This document shows, one piece after another, positions 59,219 through 64,000 of a stretch of 64,000 bases of DNA; positions within the stretch are counted from its first letter, which is position 1, and the number at the start of each line of letters is the position of its first letter. This DNA is from Lutraria lutraria (Eukaryota > Mollusca > Bivalvia > Venerida > Mactridae): contig OZ026846.1 of assembly GCA_964023205.1 (NCBI GenBank), positions 34,864,194 through 34,928,193 on the forward strand, read 5' to 3'. The notes under the pieces are model-generated. The model was not told the DNA's origin and searched no databases. It worked only from the letters and a program-made list of their open reading frames with translations. Position numbers and translations under genes: made by a program.

Positions 59219-60492
59219 ATTTGGATTTTTATACATTTTTGTTTCTTACTTACAAACACCTCATTAAGATACCGTTTTAGTACCCTATTGTAGCTTAAAT
59301 TGTAGATTTTATAAAGCTAAGGAAAATCAACTGCCTAAATATTTCTACAAAACTTTATTATTATTCCAGTAGTTCTTTCTATTAGGTGAAATGTCTTGAA
59401 TTGACATGAATTGTATTTATATTTTTGTCATATTTTTGTAATCGTAGGGTACTTAAATAAAGTTCTAGTTATGCCTCCATTTCAAAGAAATGGGGATATA
59501 TATTGCTGGTTTGCTCATGTCCGCCTTTTTTGCTCGTTGGTAATCAAACCTTGTCTGGCCAATTCGACTGTTTTGGCCTCTTAGGTCTTCACTTGGTTTG
59601 AAGGTTGGTCAAATACAGATAGATGACCCCTGTTGATAAGGTCTATCAATAGGTCAAAGGTCAACTATCCATTGCTCTTTAGGGGGCATTGGTGTTTCAC
59701 AAACACCTCATTAAGTGAGCGTTTTAGTGCCCTTATTTTAACTTTAGATATATCAAATAACTTAAAAAAAACTTGGGTAGTTGATTTTTCTGAGCTTTAT
59801 TCTCTACTGGTATTTTTGCAAAATTTTATTCTTATCCTAACAGTTATTTCTATTAGGTGAAATGTCTTGAATTGACATGAATTTTATTTATATTTTTGTC
59901 ATATTTTTGTAATTGTAGGGTTATCTTTTAAAGTTTTTGTTATGCCCCCACTTTGAAGAAATGGGGGTATATATTGCTGGTTTGCTCATGTCCGTCTTTT
60001 TTGCTCGTTGGTAATCAAACCTTGTCTGGCCAATTCGACTGTTTTGGCCTCTTAGGTCTTCACTTGGTTTGAAGGTTGGTCAAATATAGATAGATGACCC
60101 CTGTTGATAAGGTCTATCAATAGGTCAAAGGTCAACTATCCATTTGCCCCTTAGGGGGCATTGGTGTTTCACAAACACCTCATTAAGTGAGCGTTTTAGT
60201 ACCATTATATCTAAGAAATATCAAATAACTTAAACAACTTAGGTAGTTGATTTTCCTTAAGTTTATTAAAATAATAAAGCTAAGGAAAGATTGACTGCCT
60301 AACTAATTTTACGCCTTCGAAACCAAACTGTTAATGAAATAAGAAAGGCCAAACTAAATCACTATAATATGTTAGCATAGAAACACCTTTCCTCTCCATC
60401 ATCATGGAAATCATGGTGAATTTGTCTTAAATCTTTCATCTCCTCCAAATTGAGTTGATCCTCGCTTCAGTGCTCAAACTCTGCAAAATGAT

Positions 60493-61243
60493 GTGAATGA
60501 TATCAGCCCTGTCTTGGACCACATTACAATTACAACCTCTAAGAAAGAGGATATAACATTTGAACTGTCCTCTCTTCTGTCTGACTTTTTCGGCCAGTCT
60601 CTGTCCTCTTCTGTTTGTCCTAGCTCATGGAAAGACAATTTTGTCACTCCTTGGAGCCATTCTCATGTTGGCAATTATCAACCTATACCCCTACTATGTA
60701 CCATAGGGAAAGTCCTTGAAAGGGTAATCCACAGGCATATGTTAATCATAATAGTGACAATGATCTTCTCACCCTGCTTTGTACCTGGTGACTCAACAGT
60801 TAACCAACTGGCTTATGTACAACTTCTTCACTGTAACTGTCAATTCCAGAGCTGTATTCTGTGACATAAGCAAGGCTTTTGACTTAGTCTCGCATCACGC
60901 TTTCCTTATCAGACTCAAACATTTTGGGATTTCTGGCAGTCTTTTTAATTGGTTCTCATCATATCCAAGTGACAGACAGCTAACTGTTGTTCTGCCTGAT
61001 GCTCAATCAAAATGGAATGATATTAAAGCTTGGATTTCACAGGAGTCAATTTTGGGCCCACTCCTTTTCTTGAGATTTATCGATGACATTGTTTCTGACA
61101 TCAGGGCAAACTTCCATATATTTGCAGATGACACAAGCCTTTACATAGTTGTCAGGGTTCCATTAACTGCTTCGCACACCTACAAACAATACCTCTTGAA
61201 TAAAATTTGTTTCATTTTAATTGCTTCATTTTTTAGGAGGTGA
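60493..61243 (+). pseudogene. LINE reverse-transcriptase remnant, array unit 7
   Basis: The translation is identical to unit 4. Downstream, the hairpin word reads 'tatgtctcc' (T at 61498) in place of 'tatgcctcc', a marker shared only with unit 8. Confidence 0.85.
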
Positions 61244-62517
61244 ATTTGGATTTTTATACATTTTTGTTTCTTACTTACAAACACCTCATTAAGATACCGT
61301 TTTAGTACCCTATTGTAGCTTAAATTGTAGATTTTATAAAGCTAAGGAAAATCAACTGCCTAAATATTTCTACAAAACTTTATTATTATTCCAGTAGTTC
61401 TTTCTATTAGGTGAAATGTCTTGAATTGACATGAATTGTATTTATATTTTTGTCATATTTTTGTAATCGTAGGGTACTTAAATAAAGTTCTAGTTATGTC
61501 TCCATTTCAAAGAAATGGGGATATATATTGCTGGTTTGCTCATGTCCGCCTTTTTTGCTCGTTGGTAATCAAACCTTGTCTGGCCAATTCGACTGTTTTG
61601 GCCTCTTAGGTCTTCACTTGGTTTGAAGGTTGGTCAAATACAGATAGATGACCCCTGTTGATAAGGTCTATCAATAGGTCAAAGGTCAACTATCCATTGC
61701 TCTTTAGGGGGCATTGGTGTTTCACAAACACCTCATTAAGTGAGCGTTTTAGTGCCCTTATTTTAACTTTAGATATATCAAATAACTTAAAAAAAACTTG
61801 GGTAGTTGATTTTTCTGAGCTTTATTCTCTACTGGTATTTTTGCAAAATTTTATTCTTATCCTAACAGTTATTTCTATTAGGTGAAATGTCTTGAATTGA
61901 CATGAATTTTATTTATATTTTTGTCATATTTTTGTAATTGTAGGGTTATCTTTTAAAGTTTTTGTTATGCCCCCACTTTGAAGAAATGGGGGTATATATT
62001 GCTGGTTTGCTCATGTCCGTCTTTTTTGCTCGTTGGTAATCAAACCTTGTCTGGCCAATTCGACTGTTTTGGCCTCTTAGGTCTTCACTTGGTTTGAAGG
62101 TTGGTCAAATATAGATAGATGACCCCTGTTGATAAGGTCTATCAATAGGTCAAAGGTCAACTATCCATTTGCCCCTTAGGGGGCATTGGTGTTTCACAAA
62201 CACCTCATTAAGTGAGCGTTTTAGTACCATTATATCTAAGAAATATCAAATAACTTAAACAACTTAGGTAGTTGATTTTCCTTAAGTTTATTAAAATAAT
62301 AAAGCTAAGGAAAGATTGACTGCCTAACTAATTTTACGCCTTCGAAACCAAACTGTTAATGAAATAAGAAAGGCCAAACTAAATCACTATAATATGTTAG
62401 CATAGAAACACCTTTCCTCTCCATCATCATGGAAATCATGGTGAATTTGTCTTAAATCTTTCATCTCCTCCAAATTGAGTTGATCCTCGCTTCAGTGCTC
62501 AAACTCTGCAAAATGAT

Positions 62518-63268
62518 GTGAATGATATCAGCCCTGTCTTGGACCACATTACAATTACAACCTCTAAGAAAGAGGATATAACATTTGAACTGTCCTCTCT
62601 TCTGTCTGACTTTTTCGGCCAGTCTCTGTCCTCTTCTGTTTGTCCTAGCTCATGGAAAGACAATTTTGTCACTCCTTGGAGCCATTCTCATGTTGGCAAT
62701 TATCAACCTATACCCCTACTATGTACCATAGGGAAAGTCCTTGAAAGGGTTATCCACAGGCATATGTTAATCATAATAGTGACAATGATCTTCTCACCCT
62801 GCTTTGTACCTGGTGACTCAACAGTTAACCAACTGGCTTATGTACAACTTCTTCACTGTAACTGTCAATTCCAGAGCTGTATTCTGTGACATAAGCAAGG
62901 CTTTTGACTTAGTCTCGCATCACGCTTTCCTTATCAGACTCAAACATTTTGGGATTTCTGGCAGTCTTTTTAATTGGTTCTCATCATATCCAAGTGACAG
63001 ACAGCTAACTGTTGTTCTGCCTGATGCTCAATCAAAATGGAATGATATTAAAGCTTGGATTTCACAGGAGTCAATTTTGGGCCCACTCCTTTTCTTGAGA
63101 TTTATCGATGACATTGTTTCTGACATCAGGGCAAACTTCCATATATTTGCAGATGACACAAGCCTTTACATAGTTGTCAGGGTTCCATTAACTGCTTCGC
63201 ACACCTACAAACAATACCTCTTGAATAAAATTTGTTTCATTTTAATTGCTTCATTTTTTAGGAGGTGA
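62518..63268 (+). pseudogene. LINE reverse-transcriptase remnant, array unit 8
   Basis: The translation is identical to unit 4 apart from a silent change (gggttatcc near 62748). It shares the 'tatgtctcc' marker with unit 7 and has its own 'tgtgtttat' at about 63463 and an extra A near 63592. The unit runs off the window end. Confidence 0.85.
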
Positions 63269-64000
63269 ATTTGGATTTTTATACATTTTTGTTTCTTACT
63301 TACAAACACCTCATTAAGATACCGTTTTAGTACCCTATTGTAGCTTAAATTGTAGATTTTATAAAGCTAAGGAAAATCAACTGCCTAAATATTTCTACAA
63401 AACTTTATTATTATTCCAGTAGTTCTTTCTATTAGGTGAAATGTCTTGAATTGACATGAATTGTGTTTATATTTTTGTCATATTTTTGTAATCGTAGGGT
63501 ACTTAAATAAAGTTCTAGTTATGTCTCCATTTCAAAGAAATGGGGATATATATTGCTGGTTTGCTCATGTCCGCCTTTTTTGCTCGTTGGTAAATCAAAC
63601 CTTGTCTGGCCAATTCGACTGTTTTGGCCTCTTAGGTCTTCACTTGGTTTGAAGGTTGGTCAAATACAGATAGATGACCCCTGTTGATAAGGTCTATCAA
63701 TAGGTCAAAGGTCAACTATCCATTGCTCTTTAGGGGGCATTGGTGTTTCACAAACACCTCATTAAGTGAGCGTTTTAGTGCCCTTATTTTAACTTTAGAT
63801 ATATCAAATAACTTAAAAAAACTTGGGTAGTTGATTTTTCTGAGCTTTATTCTCTACTGGTATTTTTGCAAAATTTTATTCTTATCCTAACAGTTATTTC
63901 TATTAGGTGAAATGTCTTGAATTGACATGAATTTTATTTATATTTTTGTCATATTTTTGTAATTGTAGGGTTATCTTTTAAAGTTTTTGTTATGCCCCCA

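Larger units (their letters stand above)
46364..64000 (+). repeat. tandem array of 2,025 bp units (LINE-derived satellite)
   Basis: Units begin, by an arbitrary but constant mark, at 48181, 50206, 52232, 54257, 56282, 58307, 60332 and 62357. The last is cut by the window end after 1,644 bp. Spacing is 2,025 bp, once 2,026. A diverged edge unit occupies 46364-48180. Each unit holds a ~1.1 kb piece of a dead LINE reverse transcriptase, then a ~0.9 kb block made of about 2.3 subrepeats. Units 4-8 are nearly identical, while unit 1 and the edge unit differ more. Single-base markers distinguish units (for example the A run near 51667 and T at 61498), so they are not one unit copied by an assembler. 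No unit encodes an intact protein. Confidence 0.95.

Noticed and set aside
63461..63652. 63-codon frame in the last unit
   Set aside because: It appears only because of the private changes near 63463 and 63592; no coding character.
46364..64000. CRISPR-like or bacterial repeat array
   Set aside because: Units are 2 kb, contain reverse-transcriptase code, have no spacers, and the window is clearly eukaryotic.

Overview
The window is eukaryotic, intron-rich, AT-rich and gene-poor. Its interspersed repeats point to a mollusc, most likely a bivalve. They include ~135-170 bp core tandem repeats of the 'gacctagtttttgacc' and 'gtccgctctgtaactt' types, pearl-like elements with CCCC/GGGG ends, tRNA-derived SINEs and mariner remnants. 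This taxon call is inference from repeat style; no marker gene is present.

Layout. 1-1.43 kb: decayed coding remnant. 1.55-2.43 kb: degenerate ~170 bp repeat marked by evenly spaced GTAACGTA octamers. 2.4-10.8 kb: mostly non-coding, with one SINE, one TA-flanked MITE, inverted repeats and a ~162 bp tandem repeat. 10.85-12.56 kb: a complete non-autonomous hAT-like element with an exact 8 bp target duplication, holding a nested TTAA-flanked element. 13.5 kb: a 73 bp palindrome. 15.3-21.7 kb (+): a spliced gene encoding an RG-rich N-terminus and a C-terminal domain like the P2X7 intracellular (ballast) domain. 22.7-34.5 kb (-): a convergent 13-exon gene for an uncharacterised protein that I read as transposase-derived with an RNase H-like core. 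Several mobile elements sit in its introns, including a ~3.2 kb terminal-inverted-repeat element. 34.7-36.9 kb: a SMURF-like HECT fragment on + abutting a frameshifted DUF7869-like gene on -. 37.3-38.3 kb: a dead mariner transposase. 39-42.7 kb: MITEs and pearl-like repeats. 44.5 kb: a small TIR element. 46.36 kb to the window end: a tandem array of 2,025 bp units, each combining a dead LINE reverse-transcriptase piece with about 2.3 copies of a ~450-470 bp subrepeat.

The two real genes are tail to tail, with putative poly(A) signals about 360 bp apart, and their upstream regions share CACGTG and ATGCAAA words. Both carry lesions in this sequence: an in-frame TGA in the P2X7-like gene, which an in-phase alternative donor can splice out, and a TAA plus a 1-nt frameshift in the transposase-like gene. 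The most notable system is the 2 kb satellite, which formed from a dead retrotransposon fused to pearl-like repeats and is old at its left edge and nearly uniform to the right. The convergent P2X7-like/transposase-like gene pair comes second.
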